64,000 nt of DNA. Origin: Okapia johnstoni. Lineage: Eukaryota > Chordata > Mammalia > Artiodactyla > Giraffidae. The position numbers were made by a program, and so were the translations under genes. Position 1 is the stretch's first letter. Every line of letters begins with the position of its first letter. This document shows, piece by piece, positions 10,556-22,890 of the stretch. The notes below the pieces were generated by a model, which worked only from the letters and a program-made list of their open reading frames with translations, ran no database searches and had not been told where the DNA came from. The DNA lies in assembly GCA_024291935.2 (NCBI GenBank), contig CM044308.1, positions 123,530,501 through 123,594,500 of the forward strand, read 5' to 3'.

Positions 10556-11587
10556 GGCCTCCTAGGATTGAGGACAAGCCGATCCAATTCGTTATTCTTC
10601 TAACTAATTAATAAGCACCCCTATCGTGCTCCATTTGTTTTTTTCAACCATCACCACTCTACCCTTGACTGCCCCTTGTAGCAGGAAAAGTCTGTTCAAG
10701 ACAGCTCAGGAGATGTGGGGTCTGATGTCTTCATGCTAATAATTTGCTCTATGATGTTGGGCTTATAGGGAGTTTTGATGTCGGGGATTTATACCCTTAT
10801 ATTCCCATAATCTTAGGATGTGGGTGAGAAAGACATCTCATGAAAGAAAGAAACTATGCTTCTTAGCCTTCATTCCCCATTTCCCCTTCACTAACTTTAC
10901 AAGACAAGAGGAGCTTTCAGGACACAGTATAGCTGCCAGAGTATCATGAAGAGCTGAGCTTCCAGGTCTTAAGAAGAGCAGGAAAGCAGGATGGACTTTT
11001 AGATAGTAAAGGATGCTGAGCACAAAAACAAGTGGACTTTTCTTCACTGTGATGCCAACTGATGCTCAGCACACACATCTTCCCTGTATGTCTCTGTTCA
11101 GGTGTCAAATGTCAAAGAAGGAAACTCAATAGATCTAGATCGGCTTCTGCATATGGCCCCTCTAACTGTGACCACCAGAGGAACTCTGGCCAGGAATGAC
11201 AGTCAGAACAAACAAACGAGCAAACAACAACAATGAAACCTCAGATGTCCAACACTTTGGTCTGGGGGAAACAGTTTCTGGGGGGTGAATAGTACAGACA
11301 GTACATGAAGCCTGACCCTTTCAACAAGTCTATCGACAGGGAACAAGAAGTGAACTGGTAGTGTGAGAGTTAGGGGTAGAAAAGCCTTTGTGTGTGTTGG
11401 TTTTCTTTAAGATATGGTGCCCTTGAACATATTTGAAGGCTGAGAGACATAGGAAACAAAAATAAAGGTAGTTGATGGATCAAGTTACAGAAGAAGGTAG
11501 GTGGGACTAGTGTTAAGAGCACACAAGGAGACCTTAGCTGTAAAGAGTAGGAGGCACATTTTTCTAAATAGAGGGAGGTTTGCAGAG
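10556..11587. other. Intergenic, no recognised element
   Basis: No named repeat and no convincing gene. Short open frames only. Confidence 0.5.
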
Positions 11588-11612
11588 GTTTCCCTGGTGG
11601 CTTAGACAGAAG
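11588..11612 (+). repeat. Fragment of a tRNA-type SINE head
   Basis: GGTTTCCCTGGTGGCTTAGACAG matches the first ~20 bp of Bov-tA, then stops directly before an L1 3' UTR. Confidence 0.4.
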
Positions 11613-11621
11613 AATGACAGA

Positions 11622-12115
11622 AGAATGGATAAAGGAGATGTGGTACATACATAAATGGAATATGATTCAACCATAAAAAAGAATGAAATATTACCATTTG
11701 AAGCAACATGGATGAACCTAGAAATTATCATACTAAGTGAAGTAAGTCAAAGATAAAATATCATATGATATCACTTCTATAAGGAATCTAAAAAAAATGA
11801 TACAAACTTATTTACAAAACAGAAATAGACTCATAGACATAGAAAACAAGCTTATGGTTATCATATGGGAAAGGGGGAAGGATAAACTGAGCTTGGGATT
11901 AACACACCCATACTACTATATATAAAATAGATAAATAACAAGGACCTACTGTATAGCATAGGGAACTGTACTCAATAATTTGTAATAACGTATGAGGAGA
12001 AAGTTATATACATATATGAATATATATATATATAACTGAATCACTTTGCTGTATACCAGAAAATAATTCAACATTATAAATCAACTATACTTCAATAATA
12101 ATAATAATAATAAAA
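11622..12115 (+). repeat. L1 3' UTR with (TA)n and (AAT)n tail
   Basis: About 490 bp matching the ruminant L1 3' UTR in order: GAATGGATAAAGGAGATGTGG, AGCAACATGGATGAACCTAG, AAGTGAAGTAAGTCAAAG, GGACCTACTGTATAGCA, TTCACTTTGCTG-type motif, TCAACTATACTTCAATAAT. It ends in (AAT)n at 12094-12112, where a poly(A)-type tail is expected. Confidence 0.9.
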
Positions 12116-12254
12116 GTTCTGCCTCCTTTGAATTCTTTAAAACTGAGTCTCAGAGGTTCTTTATTTCAGAAGGGCTAGAACCAAACATCACAGATCTATA
12201 TAGCACAGCCAATAACTTCAGCTTGTACTCTGATGAGAGAAGCCACTAGATCAT

Positions 12255-12450
12255 GTAGGAATTAGATTAGACAGACATGAGTTACAGCTCCTATCCCACT
12301 ACATATGAATTGTGTGTCATTGGGCAAATCATTTATTCTCTCAGATGTTATCTCTTCATAAGTAAAAAGGATAATTTGAAAATTATAGTAAATGTGTAGA
12401 TGAAAGCATTAAGTAGTGATCCTGGCATGTATTAGGTATGCAATCAGTGT
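12255..12450 (-). repeat. MIR SINE remnant
   Basis: Antisense MIR landmarks: CATTGGGCAAATCATTTATTC (from CTTGGGCAAGTTACTTAAC), AAAAAGGATAAT and TAGTGATCCTGGCATGTATTAGG. Diverged. Confidence 0.6.
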
Positions 12451-12796
12451 TGGAAAAAATGGATTGTGACACTTAGCTTGATTAAAAATGCAGGTGGGGG
12501 TCACTCTTAGAATCAGCTAAAAGATACTTTTAAAATTCTGCTGTGGATTCAATGCAATACAAATTAAAATTATAAAGATGTTATCCTTTTTATCAGAAAA
12601 AGTCAGCAACAACAATGACAAAAATAAAAAACAAACAAAAAGCCTTCAAGCTTCTAGCAGTTCATAAAAACACGTCTGTTCTCCTACAGACGGAGATCAA
12701 CTTACCAAGGCCATTATTTTTTGATAAATCAACGAAAGTCAATACAAAAAAAATACGCAAATACTCTCATCAAACACCACTTTGATTACATCAAAA

Positions 12797-13120
12797 TGCC
12801 ATTAAACAAACACTCCAAACTCCTCCATGCCATTCCTGTCCCTTCTAGTCTTTCACTATGACTCCCCATGAAATTCAGCTCCAGTGAACTTGGACTCTCA
12901 GCCTGCCCTTGTTTTCCTAGCTCTGCATTCTTGCTCATGACATTCCATCTCTAGAGAATTCCTCCTCCCATCCCTACACACAGCCATACCAATTTCCTTA
13001 TCCTTCAAGTCTTGATGAAATCTGACTTCCAGTATAAAAACCTTTCTTGTCCATCACTTCTCAGAGTGACCACTCTCTGCTCAAAAACTCCACGGTATTT
13101 CTCTTCTGCAGAACTCACTT
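12797..13120 (+). repeat. L2 LINE 3'-end remnant
   Basis: Pyrimidine-rich text with L2-like landmarks (CACTCCAAACTCCTCCATGCC, TCCTTCAAGTCTTGATGAAATCTGACTTCC). Family assigned by resemblance, edges approximate. Confidence 0.45.
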
Positions 13121-16100
13121 GACCAGCTAGACTGGGCATGGGTCTTTCTGGCAGGTGCCCAGCTTCTGAACCCTTTCCCTATTTTGGAGGAAGTAGAGCC
13201 TGCCTCCCACTCTAGAGGCTGAAGATGTTTGTACACTTTCCCCATCTCCTTTTCAGTTAAGACAAGGACACTTGACAGAGGCTGAACCCATCAGGTGCAC
13301 TCACCACACTTTGAAGGGAAGGCCAGTGCCATGAAGAAGCAGTTACCATGTGGACCTCAAGCAGCGCAGGGTGATACCTGGGAGACGGCTGTGTTCTCTT
13401 TCCCAGGTCAGTGGTGGGAGCTGCCCACACTGACTACTCTGTGCCCTATGGTGGCAATGGCAGGATCTTCACCAGATTAGCTCCATGGCATGATTTGGGG
13501 CACTGTTCATGACTGGTCCTCTCCAAGCCTGGTTCTCCAGTTTTGCTATAAGTCTGGGCCTAAGAATAGGAGACTTCAGCATAGTATAAAACAGGAAAAG
13601 CTTAAACTGGGATGCAAGGTCTCTCTGGGAATTGCTCACTGCTTATCTTTCTCCTCAGACTCTTCCCTTTGGCCACGTTCACAGGCCTTCTTTCTCCTTA
13701 GGCCTCTGCCTGCAGAGGGATTTGTGGCAACATTTTTGGATGTTGCAAAGTTTAGGGGGGGTAATGTTGACATTCGGGAGGGTGGCAGAGGTGCTCAGAT
13801 AGTCTCACACAATGAAAAATCTCATGCCACTTTCCAAGGTCCCCTGGACAATCATATAGGCAAAAATAAATCCTGTTATCTGAACCTAGAAGCTGACCCT
13901 GATTTATGTATTAAAAACAACCTATTTGGGACTTTTTGAGGGACAATTGCATTTGGTTTGGGACTTTCCCAGGAGTTTTTCACTATTTTGGGACGTTGCA
14001 TCAGGATGGCAATATGGCTCAAAGCAACACACATTGGTTCAGAGTGCAGTTGTCTCCACTATGTTTGCTGGATTCTAGGATCAGTGTGGGCATCTGATTC
14101 CATTATGGATTCTCTAGTGTCCTCTTAGCCAAACATTTGCATCCTGAATATGTATTTTTATGTATATCATAAGTTGTTTCCTTTTAATTTCTCCTTTATA
14201 CTACAGTTATGGAAGTACCCTGGATTTTTAGAAAAGATGATTTTAATTTCATTTCAGGATAGTGACGGTGGCAGTCTTAGTTATTTACTATAAAAATGAG
14301 ATGTTTAATCAAAAAGAGTAGCAAACCATGGCCCTCAAGTGCTCTCTTATTTTCCCACAATCTTCTAGCCTACTCTCCACTTCCCCCCTACCGTGTGTTA
14401 GGCAATATCCTTTGGTATAGAATTTAGAATGTTATTCAATTTTTTAATATAATGTATTCTTTTCCTGTTAGACACACAAACACCTTTAGAAACAGGCTCC
14501 ATTCTGGCTAAACTAAAACCATAACATCTTGGGTTGATACTGATTGAAGGTCTAATGGCCCATTTCAAATGCTGACCAAAGAAGGTAGAAAAGGCTTTAA
14601 AACTAGCAGGCTCCTGGGAGCTCAATTCTGTAGAAATTTAATAGGGTGTAAAGGGCATATGGAACCCAACCCACACCCCACTCTTAATCACCCCATGAAA
14701 GAACAAACTTCCCTTCAACCCTGAGTGCTTAAAAGAATTTGAATATAAATTAGCATGAGATTTGAAAAAGAAAAAGAGAAGCTGCTTCATAGCTTATTTT
14801 TCTGTTACCAACCATCAAAATCCATTTGAGCAGACTGAGCTACTTGGTAGTCGTCTCATGGTACGGCCACAGAGAGAGACAATTCAGGACAAGGTGTCCT
14901 CACTCAGCTCTGAGTGAAGATTTCAGGCGAAGCCCTGCTCCAGCCAACAACGTCCAAAGGTTTCCTTACCTGGTTCATGCCCCCTCTTAAAATGACCATA
15001 ACTGTGAGGCTGATACTCCAAGGAGAATGTTTCCTGACAATAAAAATTCCTGAACTTCTGGGCCTCATCATATTTTACGAGTGGTCTCCCAGCTGGTGAT
15101 GGTCTTAGTCCTACGTGTTTTTGCTGGAAACCAGAGAACATGGGAAAATGTCTTTTCCAAACCTTATCACTTCAGAGGCAGAAGCAGCATCTGAGGATTT
15201 TCTGCATTGAATTCACCTGTATGTCCTGAAAAATCCATATGTACTTACAGGGAAAGCTCTGGTTTTAAAGAAGAATGCCTTTTACTCACTTGGAAGCTAT
15301 GAATTAACACAATTTCCAAAATCAACAGCCTGAGACTTTGATCCTGAGACTTTGATTGTATGACTCAAAAAATTCTCAACAGAAAGTTCCTGAGTAGTGA
15401 CACATAATGTCCCAGAGAATTTAATCAAGAGATGATAATAGATGCAAAAGTGAATGGTAAACTCCTATACAAATGAAAAGTATTTAAGGATACGTCAGTG
15501 TCACAGCCAACTAGGAAATAATTGAGAACAAATTCAGAAATAATACAGTAAATAAACCGTGAAGCTATATTCCCATACTGTAACAGCTACTCACTGAAAA
15601 AAGAAAAAAGTGGTCAACACTCGACACAATTGACAACTGATTTTTTAATGGCTGTTACCTCTCTGATTTTGAGTGAATCAGATACAACCTGAGTGGCCAA
15701 AACAAGACGCTTTTTTGCAAATAAGCCACTTTTATATGCTGGAATGTTTGCTCAAGCTGTGTTTCCAGTGTGTAAGTCACTCTGGAGAGCTTTAAAGAAT
15801 CCTTTTACATTAAGTAGCTATTATTGCTGTATTAGATTCAGGTGGTTGAGTCACTTGGTACCATCTCATCATCGTCTGTTTCTCTTGTTTTCTTTTTGTA
15901 AATGCTCACCAGAAAGTGGTCTGAGGCTTTGTCTGTATTTTTTTTTCCATAGCCCCTCACAACAATCTCTCTTTTTCTTCCTTGTCAACTTTGCCCTCAT
16001 AACTTCCTTCACAGCTTCGACCTCCAGGCTGTTTTTGAGCTCTCTGAGCAACTTGCAGCTCCTGAGCCTATGCGGTGGGAAGATGACTCTCACTTTATGA

Positions 16101-16324
16101 GAACTGCCATGCCTTGCCTTGATGTGGTGCACATACTTCCCTTCTAGGAATCCAGTAAGGCGCCAGCATTCGTTTTCTTGACTCACACGTTGACTCAAGC
16201 ATTTATTATGTGTGATATTTGGAGATGCTGGGAAATACAAAGATGAGTTTGTCTCATTTCCTGACCTCAAAAAACTTACTTTACACTGAATAAAAAGGAA
16301 ATGACATGAGTTAAATGTTATACA
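13121..16324. other. Intergenic stretch with long but unconvincing open frames
   Basis: Open frames at 13490-13939 (149 codons, +), 15693-16100 (+) and 15869-16336 (-) were read and show no domain, no splice or start context and no codon signature. A 14-bp unit, CCTGAGACTTTGAT, is tandemly repeated at 15329-15342 and 15343-15356. No named repeat was found. Confidence 0.5.
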
Positions 16325-16823
16325 ACTGCAGTCCAATAGACTAGCCGCTACTTATTGATTATTGGAGTTTGAAATGTGGCTAGTTGAAACTGAGATGTAC
16401 AGTAGATATAAAATATACACTGGACTGCAAAGATTCGGTGCAAAAAATGCAAAGCAACACATCAATAATATTTATATTGATTATAGGTGATGTGATAATA
16501 TTTTGGATACATTGGGTTAAATAAAGTATTAGGTAATTTCACCTGTTTCTTTTCACTTTTTTATGTGACTACTAGAAAGTATAAAATTACACATATGCTG
16601 GACTTCCCTGGTGGTCCAGTGGCTAGGGCTCCACTCTCCCAATGCAGGCGGCCCATGTTTGATCCCTGGCCAGGGAGCTAGATCCCACATGCCTCAACTA
16701 AAGATCCCATGAGCAGAAACTAAAATCTGGCACAGTCAAATAAATAAATAAAAATAAATATTTTTTGAAAAATAAATAAAATTATACATGTAACTTATAT
16801 TATTTCATTTGGCCAGTGATGTT
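16325..16823 (-). repeat. hAT-Charlie-type MITE (MER class) split by a SINE
   Basis: Begins near CAGTCCAATAGACTAGC, continues GAAATGTGGCTAG, TAATATTTTGGATACATTGGG, TTTCACCTGTTTCTTTTCAC and resumes after the SINE to about ATTTGGCCAGTG. The order matches a widespread mammalian hAT-Charlie non-autonomous element. The name (MER58-like) is from memory. Confidence 0.55.
16595..16775 (+). repeat. CHR-type SINE
   Basis: GACTTCCCTGGTGGTCCAGTGG head, GTTTGATCCCTGG B-box-like motif, (AAATA)n tail. 14-bp TSD ATAAAATTAYACAT at 16581-16594 and 16776-16789 with one mismatch. Confidence 0.9.
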
Positions 16824-16860
16824 ATAGAAATTCAGAGAGGAAAGGGAGAGTATGTCCTAG

Positions 16861-16888
16861 GTGTGTGTGTGTATGTGTGTGTGTGTGG
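16861..16888. repeat. (TG)n microsatellite
   Basis: TG-repeat with one TATG interruption, followed by a short G-run. The flank to about 17000 (GACATTTGAGCTGAGTCTTGAAG) resembles an old, widespread mammalian repeat that also appears at 23.6 and 33.1 kb. Confidence 0.85.
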
Positions 16889-17004
16889 TGGGGGGTTGAC
16901 AGAGGTGGGAGATGGTGAACAAAAACTACCCAAGAGGGGATGACATTTGAGCTGAGTCTTGAAGTAGCCTTTGTACATGCAGAGTGGAGAAGGAACCTCA
17001 GCCA

Positions 17005-17220
17005 AAGGTAGAAATGCACAAGGCGTGGTCTCTGGATCCCATCTCAGCTCCTCTTCTTAGAAGCTATTTGACTTCTATCACTCTCAGTTTCCACAAGAGA
17101 AAACTGGGGCTTCTGATGCCTACCTCATAAGATTGATTGTGATAAGGATTATAATGAGGTAATGCATATAAAGAAATTAGTGCATAGAACAAGAAAAAGC
17201 ACTCAGTAGATGTATCAAAA
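17005..17220 (-). repeat. MIR SINE remnant
   Basis: Antisense MIR landmarks in order: TATTTGACTTCTATCACTCTCAGTTTCC, TACCTCATAAGATTGATTGTGATAAGG, AATGCATATAAAG, AGCACTCAGTAGATG. Confidence 0.7.
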
Positions 17221-17315
17221 TTTACAAGTATGGGGAACATCAAGAGGGTTAAAGGATGATTTAAAGGATGTTAAAATGACAATCTAAAAACCATTTCCTC
17301 AGCTACTATTTTAGA

Positions 17316-18157
17316 GTTGTTGTTGTTCAGTCACTCGGTCACGTCCAACTCTTTGTCACTCCACAGACTACAGCACACCAGGCTCTGCTGTCCTTGACTA
17401 TCACCCACAGTTGGCTCAAAATTCATGTCCATTGAGTTGGTGATGCTATCTCACCATCTCATCCTCTGCCACCCCCTTCTCCTTTTGCCTTCAGTCTTTT
17501 CTAGCATCAGGGTCTTTTCCAATGAGTCGGCTGTTCGCATCAAGTGGCCAAAGTATTAGAGCTTCAGCTTCAGCATCAGCCCTTCCAATGAATATTCAGG
17601 TTGATTTCCATTATGATTGACTGGTTTAATCTCTCTTGCAGTCCAAGGGGCTCTCAAGAGTCTTCTCTAACACCACAGTTCAAGAGCATCAATTCTTAGA
17701 CACTCAGCCTTCTTTATGGTCCAACTTTCACATCCATACATGATTACTGGAAAAACCATAGCTTTGACTGGATGGACCTTTGTCCACAAAGTGATGTCTC
17801 TGCTGTTTAATAGGCTGTCTAGGTTGGTCATAGCTCTTTCAAGAACCAAGTGTTTTTTAATTTCATGGCTGCAGTCTCCATCTGCAGTGCTTTTGGAGCC
17901 TAAGAAAATAAAATCTGTCACTGTTTCCATTGTTTCCCCATCTATTTGTCCTGAAGTGATGGGACTGGATGCCACGATCTTAGTTTTTTGAATGTTGAGT
18001 TTTAAGCCAGTTTTTTCACTCTCCTCTTTCAGCTTCATGAAGAGGCTCTTTAGTTTCTCTTTGATTTCTGTCATAAGGGTGGTGTCATCTGCATATCTGA
18101 GGTTATTGATATTTCTCCCAGAAATCTTGATTACAGTTATGCTTCATCCAGCCCAAT
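17316..18157 (-). repeat. BovB (RTE) LINE, 5'-truncated
   Basis: About 840 bp of BovB 3' end. The minus-strand frame at 17667-18074 encodes the C-terminal part of the reverse transcriptase (LNIQKTKI, DGETMETVTDFIFLGSK, VIMYGCESWTIKKAE). The polymerase motif Y-A-D-D is still readable just upstream in the minus strand, at about 18080-18100, but outside an intact ORF. No endonuclease domain remains. Dead copy. Confidence 0.93.
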
Positions 18158-19040
18158 ATACCACCATTAAAGTCTTTCCTCCCTTTTCAAATCCTTGTTT
18201 ATAAAATAATTGTTATAATCTGAAATATTCCCAAATTTTACACAATACATCTTCAGGAACAGAGAGGGGAAAAAGATACATTTTCCAGTTAAATTTCAGT
18301 CATTATTCTGTACTGACTTTATAATAACCTTTTATAACATTTTTAGTTGCAGGAGATGGGAAAGATTCGAAGTATAAACTGGCCATTGTCTTTCCTTTTC
18401 CTGTTGATATATTTGGCCACTGGAAACCCTATGAGAACATTTAATGGTCTACATCTATCTTCATCAAAATTATGGATATCTCTGGAAAGTAGTGCAAATT
18501 CTGAGGATGATGGTGGTGTTATTATGTTAGTGATGCAGGACAAGCTTGGCATATCTCCAAGTTCTCACTGGAGCAGTCCTTATAGAAGGACTTTATGACA
18601 GTCTGATACCTTTCTGAAATATGCCAAGACACTATTAGACCCATACATGACAGGTTACTCGGAGAGGAACTGACTGGAGAGGTCATCGTAATTATATGCA
18701 GAAGCTAGCTTCTCTTCAAGACAGATGCTCACCACAGGATGGTGGGCCAACCACTGTGAGGGCCCAGATACGACAGTGGCCTCAAAACGTATATTCTCTC
18801 TCCCATCCTGAGGTTCTGGCTCCAGGAATTTTAAAAGACTTCTAGAGAGGGAAAACCAAATTTTCATAAGATTTCATTAACGTGCAAACTTCACAGACTT
18901 CTGCTTCTAACATGGGTTCTTCATCAATTTCAACTTTTCTTACCCCTGGCCATCTGTTAAGGTATCCAGAAAAGGGTGTCTACTGAAAGCCCTCATTCAC
19001 CTTACATTTTGGTTAGTAACTGCCTTTTTTGTTATAATAA
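18158..19040. other. Intergenic, one signal-peptide-like open frame
   Basis: An open frame at 18347-18598 (+) begins with a basic-then-hydrophobic stretch that resembles a signal peptide. It is preceded by TTGCAG. No homologue is recognised and the rest lacks any domain. Probably chance. Confidence 0.4.
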
Positions 19041-19044
19041 AGCA

Positions 19045-19140
19045 TCTAACATTATTGAGCACTCACTGCTGTGCTAAGCATTGTACTATTTCTTTTAATC
19101 CTCATAACACCACCATGGATTATCTATGATTACCTGTTAT
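19045..19140 (+). repeat. MIR-like fragment
   Basis: TATTGAGCACTCACTGCTG, TGCTAAGCATTG, TTTTAATCCTCATAACACC match the 5' half of MIR. Confidence 0.6.
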
Positions 19141-19660
19141 TTTAGTCACTTATTCTTGCATAACTAATCACCACAAAATTTAGGGACCTACAGCAACAAT
19201 GCTCATTTTTGATCTCTTATGGTTTCTATGGGTCAAGAATTTATACAGAACATGATGAGTTTGGTTTATCCCTGTTCTATGAGGTCTGGGGTCTCAGCTG
19301 CAAGGCTTAAAAACTGGGCCCTGGAGTCATCTGAAGGATTGATCACTCCCATGTTGAGCCGTTAATGCTGGCTGTCAGCGGAGGGTCTGGTGGGGATGTC
19401 GGTAGGGACACCCACATGTGTGACCTCTCCATGTGGCCTGGGCTTCCTCACAACATGGTGGTTGCGGTCCAAAGGCTGAGAGAGAGCCAGGCGTGGAAAC
19501 CCGTTGGCTGTTATGACTTAGCTGGAAGCCACATCACTTCTGCCATATTTCTTTTGGTTGAGGCAGTTTCAAAATTCAGCGCAGATTCCAGGAAAGGGAT
19601 CCCATATCCTGATGAAAGAATATCCATGTCACCTCATGGGAACAGCATGTGAAATGAAAT
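19141..19660. repeat. Ancient interspersed repeat, family uncertain
   Basis: TTGCATAACTAATCACCACAAAATTTAG, TTTCTATGGGTCAAGAATT, CACAACATGGTGG and ATCACTTCTGCCATATT occur in an order I associate with a common ancient mammalian repeat. I cannot name it safely (possibly an old LTR). Heavily diverged. Confidence 0.4.
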
Positions 19661-21017
19661 GTATACTGGTGCAGCTGTATTTGGAAAATACAATATTCCT
19701 TATATCTGTATTTTACAGATTAAAGGACAGAGGCTTAAAGAGGATGGATAAATTGCTTGTGATTACACAGCTAGTAAAAACAAAAGCCAAGATAGAAATC
19801 TGCTGATTTCCAGAATTCATTCTCTTAACAAATATCACTATGCTATGCTATCTCACACACCAACTTTCAATTTTGAAAATAATGATAAATTTAAAATAAT
19901 CCATTTTAAAACCAAATATTTATTTATCCCAATAGTGTGCCACAGATTTCATAAACCTGGGGCTGGAGATGGTCATATGAGGTCACAATAATTTTAACAT
20001 CTAAGTTACAAGAGCTCAATAACTCATGTCCTTGACCTCACACTTCTCAGAAGTGTTTCCCTTGCCCCCCACTATTTCTATAGTCCCTAAAGATGCCAGT
20101 CAACCCATCTGTCCTCTAGGCCATTACGTAACCACTACTGCATTCTTTGTTTTCTCTGCCAGTGATTGGACTTCTGAGAACATCAGTGACAATGGAGCTG
20201 GATCTTCTTGCTCCAGTAGCTTCTGGGGAAGCCAGAGGGGAACCGATCTTACAAAGTGGTGGGAACAGTGACTCTGTCCCAACTCTGGGTCACACTCACA
20301 CTCTCTCTCGTCACCTGGGCAGAGGAGCAGCACTGCCTTTCCCAGAGAGCAATAGGGTCGCATGAAAGCTAGCCCTTCAACTTCACCCCCACATCATTCT
20401 CATTTTCCTGCTATTGACACTTATAAAACAAACAAACAGTTCAGCCTCGATCTCCAAACTTACTCCTGCAAGGATTAGAAATACATATTTTTTTCCTTTC
20501 CAAACAAAAAAAAATTCAACAGACTCTACAGGAAGAAGCTCAATTCAATAATACAAGAACTTACAAACCAAACATCAACTCTGACTTTGAGTGCTAACCA
20601 TGGGTCTTTCAATTATTGGTGACCTTGTGGTTTCTGGCCAGACAATGGGTAGACATTTACTTCTCGTTTGTTTGTCTCAAAGACCTAGTGAGATGGTTTT
20701 CCCAAACAAAAGAGGGTTAACCCAAAGACAAGTTTTCTGCTTAAAGCTGTAAAAAAAAGTTTTCCCAGGCTTTTCTCCACTCCAACAAGATATCTAGGCC
20801 TTGTTCTGGGCACAGTTGCAGTACTCTTTGCAAGAAGGAAAATTCTTCCTAAGACATATCCTAGAGATGGAGCCCAGCTGTGGGAGAGATAACAGGAGGT
20901 TTATGGCCTTCCCCTGATGGTCTTAAAGTAGCAGTGGTGGGTCGGGGGAGGGGGGAGTAATGAAGACAAGAGCAGGAGAACCAGGGAGGAGGAGGGGCAG
21001 GAGGGGAAAAGTAACAT
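19661..21017. other. Intergenic, no recognised element
   Basis: No named repeat. Short open frames near 20026-20365 overlap on both strands without domains. Confidence 0.5.
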
Positions 21018-21250
21018 GTATTGCATTCTTCCCAGGTGTTGGGTATCATGTTAAACGTGTTCATCTAGTTCTTCCAATAGCTAGGTGAGGTAAATACTGT
21101 TATGTATTTTGGTAAATACTGTTATGTATTATGGATGTAGATACAAACCATTTTCTTCAGATGAAGAAATCAGGCTTAAAGATTGAATTAGTTCCAAGGC
21201 CATAGAGCTTAGGGGATTACAATTATGCATTCTGACTCCTGAACTCTTAA
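21018..21250 (+). repeat. MIR SINE with an internal 22-bp tandem duplication
   Basis: MIR landmarks (AATAGCTAGGTGAGGTAAATACTG, TTCAGATGAAGAAATCAGGC, CCAAGGCCATAGAGC). The unit GGTAAATACTGTTATGTATT with two more bases is repeated at 21089-21110 and 21111-21132 with one mismatch. Confidence 0.6.
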
Positions 21251-22890
21251 CAATTTGTATCAACTCTCTCCCACCCTAAGTTAGCTGTTAGTGGCTGTTC
21301 TCTTAAGAAATCCAATTAGACCAAACTTTATCAAATATCTGCTATGTGTAAAAATCCCCACTAGGCCCCGGGGCAATAGAGATGAGGTAAGAACCGGTTC
21401 TGCCCTAAAGGAGCCAGTGGTTCAAGAGAAAAGACAACATGCCTAATGGGAAGGACTCTCAGGCCCAAAGCTAATCCCAAGTAGGAAGGCATTCGTTCTA
21501 ATTCTGATGTGACTACAGAAAATTTCAGGTGGTTTTTGAGATGGAAATTAGCTTACAAATATAATTTCTATAGGTAGAGAAGAAAGGGAAAGGCATTCTA
21601 AACAGGAGGAAACATGAAGAAGAAGAAAAAAGCTTGTTAAAGTACACGTGTGAGAGAAGAAGTTTGAGTTGTCAGGGTGAGAACTTCAAAAGATGGATTA
21701 GGAAAGAGAGATGAAGGTCAACTGTGATGGCCCCTGTTTACCTACGGAGGAACCTGAATGTGACCTGTAGATAAGGAGAGCCAGGCAGAGGCTCTCACAC
21801 TGAGCAGTGGCAGGCTGTGCTGGGGTTTCAGACACCTGGCAGGTTCTGTATTCCCTGGATTCACCTCTTTTACAGCCCAGGTGACTGGGGGAGCCCGAAG
21901 GGAAGGTCAGATGCATTGGGCAGGACTCCATGGACACCCTGCCTTCAGGCTTGTTTCTTTGAGTTGGATTTTTGTGGCTTTGTGTCTTCAGGATGGCTCT
22001 TGTGTGACTTAGATATTTTCTAATGGTGCAGGAGAAGGCAGGTTGAGATTTGGGCTTAAATTCTCAAGCAGAGGCCAAATGTTGACCATTGGTCATCATT
22101 CCCCGAGAAGGCAGAGTTTTGCAAGGAGGAGGAATGCATGTGGAAGGAGAGTAAATGTACTCCTTATCTGAAGGTGACCTGGGGAAAAGAGGGCAAGATG
22201 GGAGAAGGGTTACTTCACCATCAGGGTGTTTTCCCTGGACCTTTTCAATGGTGTTTGTTCATATTTTTAGCCTTCAAGAATTGAAACAAATTTCCACTCT
22301 TTGAAGCTTAAGACATGAAGTTTTCCGAAATGATTTGTTATTCCTTTTTGATACTGTGGAGAAGAGGTCTTCTTCACTGAGATCTATGATGAGTTGAGTT
22401 AATTAGTATTTCTGAGGATGGTCTGGAGGCCAGAAAACTGATGTCTGCATTGACCATATTCTCTCTTGACCTTGGCTAACCTCAGAAGGCTGGAACAAAT
22501 GACTCTATCTGTGCCTCCTGCTCTGTTAGAACAGGTGAAATCAAATATTGTGAGGAGATAGAGAAAGTTTTTTGACTCAATGAAAATGTCTTGTTTCAAA
22601 ATGAGCACAATTTACAAACAGTCTAGTTCCACATGAACTACTCGGTTTTCCCCCTAGCTGTTGAATAGCTCTGGCCTGCAGCTTTAAGGGTAGTCCACCT
22701 GTCAAGAGTTATTGGTTAAACACTAAATTCAGGTGGTAGTGAAAGCATAGAAAACCATATCAATACATTTGGGTAAGTGAAGATTAATTGAGGTAATATA
22801 TACATGCACTCCTCTGTAAACTTCACCCGTCCAGCGGGATGAACTCCTTAGTTCTGTCACCCAAACAAAATCGAGAGGAGAGGAGAGGTA
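21251..22890. other. Intergenic, mostly unassigned
   Basis: The part at about 21340-21720 has the look of an old dispersed repeat (CTGCTATGTGTAAAAATCCCC, GGGGCAATAGAGATGAGG) but I cannot assign it. No coding signal. Confidence 0.4.

Noticed and set aside
13490..13939. 149-codon open frame in intergenic DNA
   Set aside because: No recognised domain, no splice or promoter signals, and no codon bias that I can see. Left as unassigned DNA.
15693..16336. Opposed 135- and 155-codon open frames
   Set aside because: They overlap each other on opposite strands, are rich in low-complexity residues, and the minus frame enters a hAT MITE. Treated as chance.
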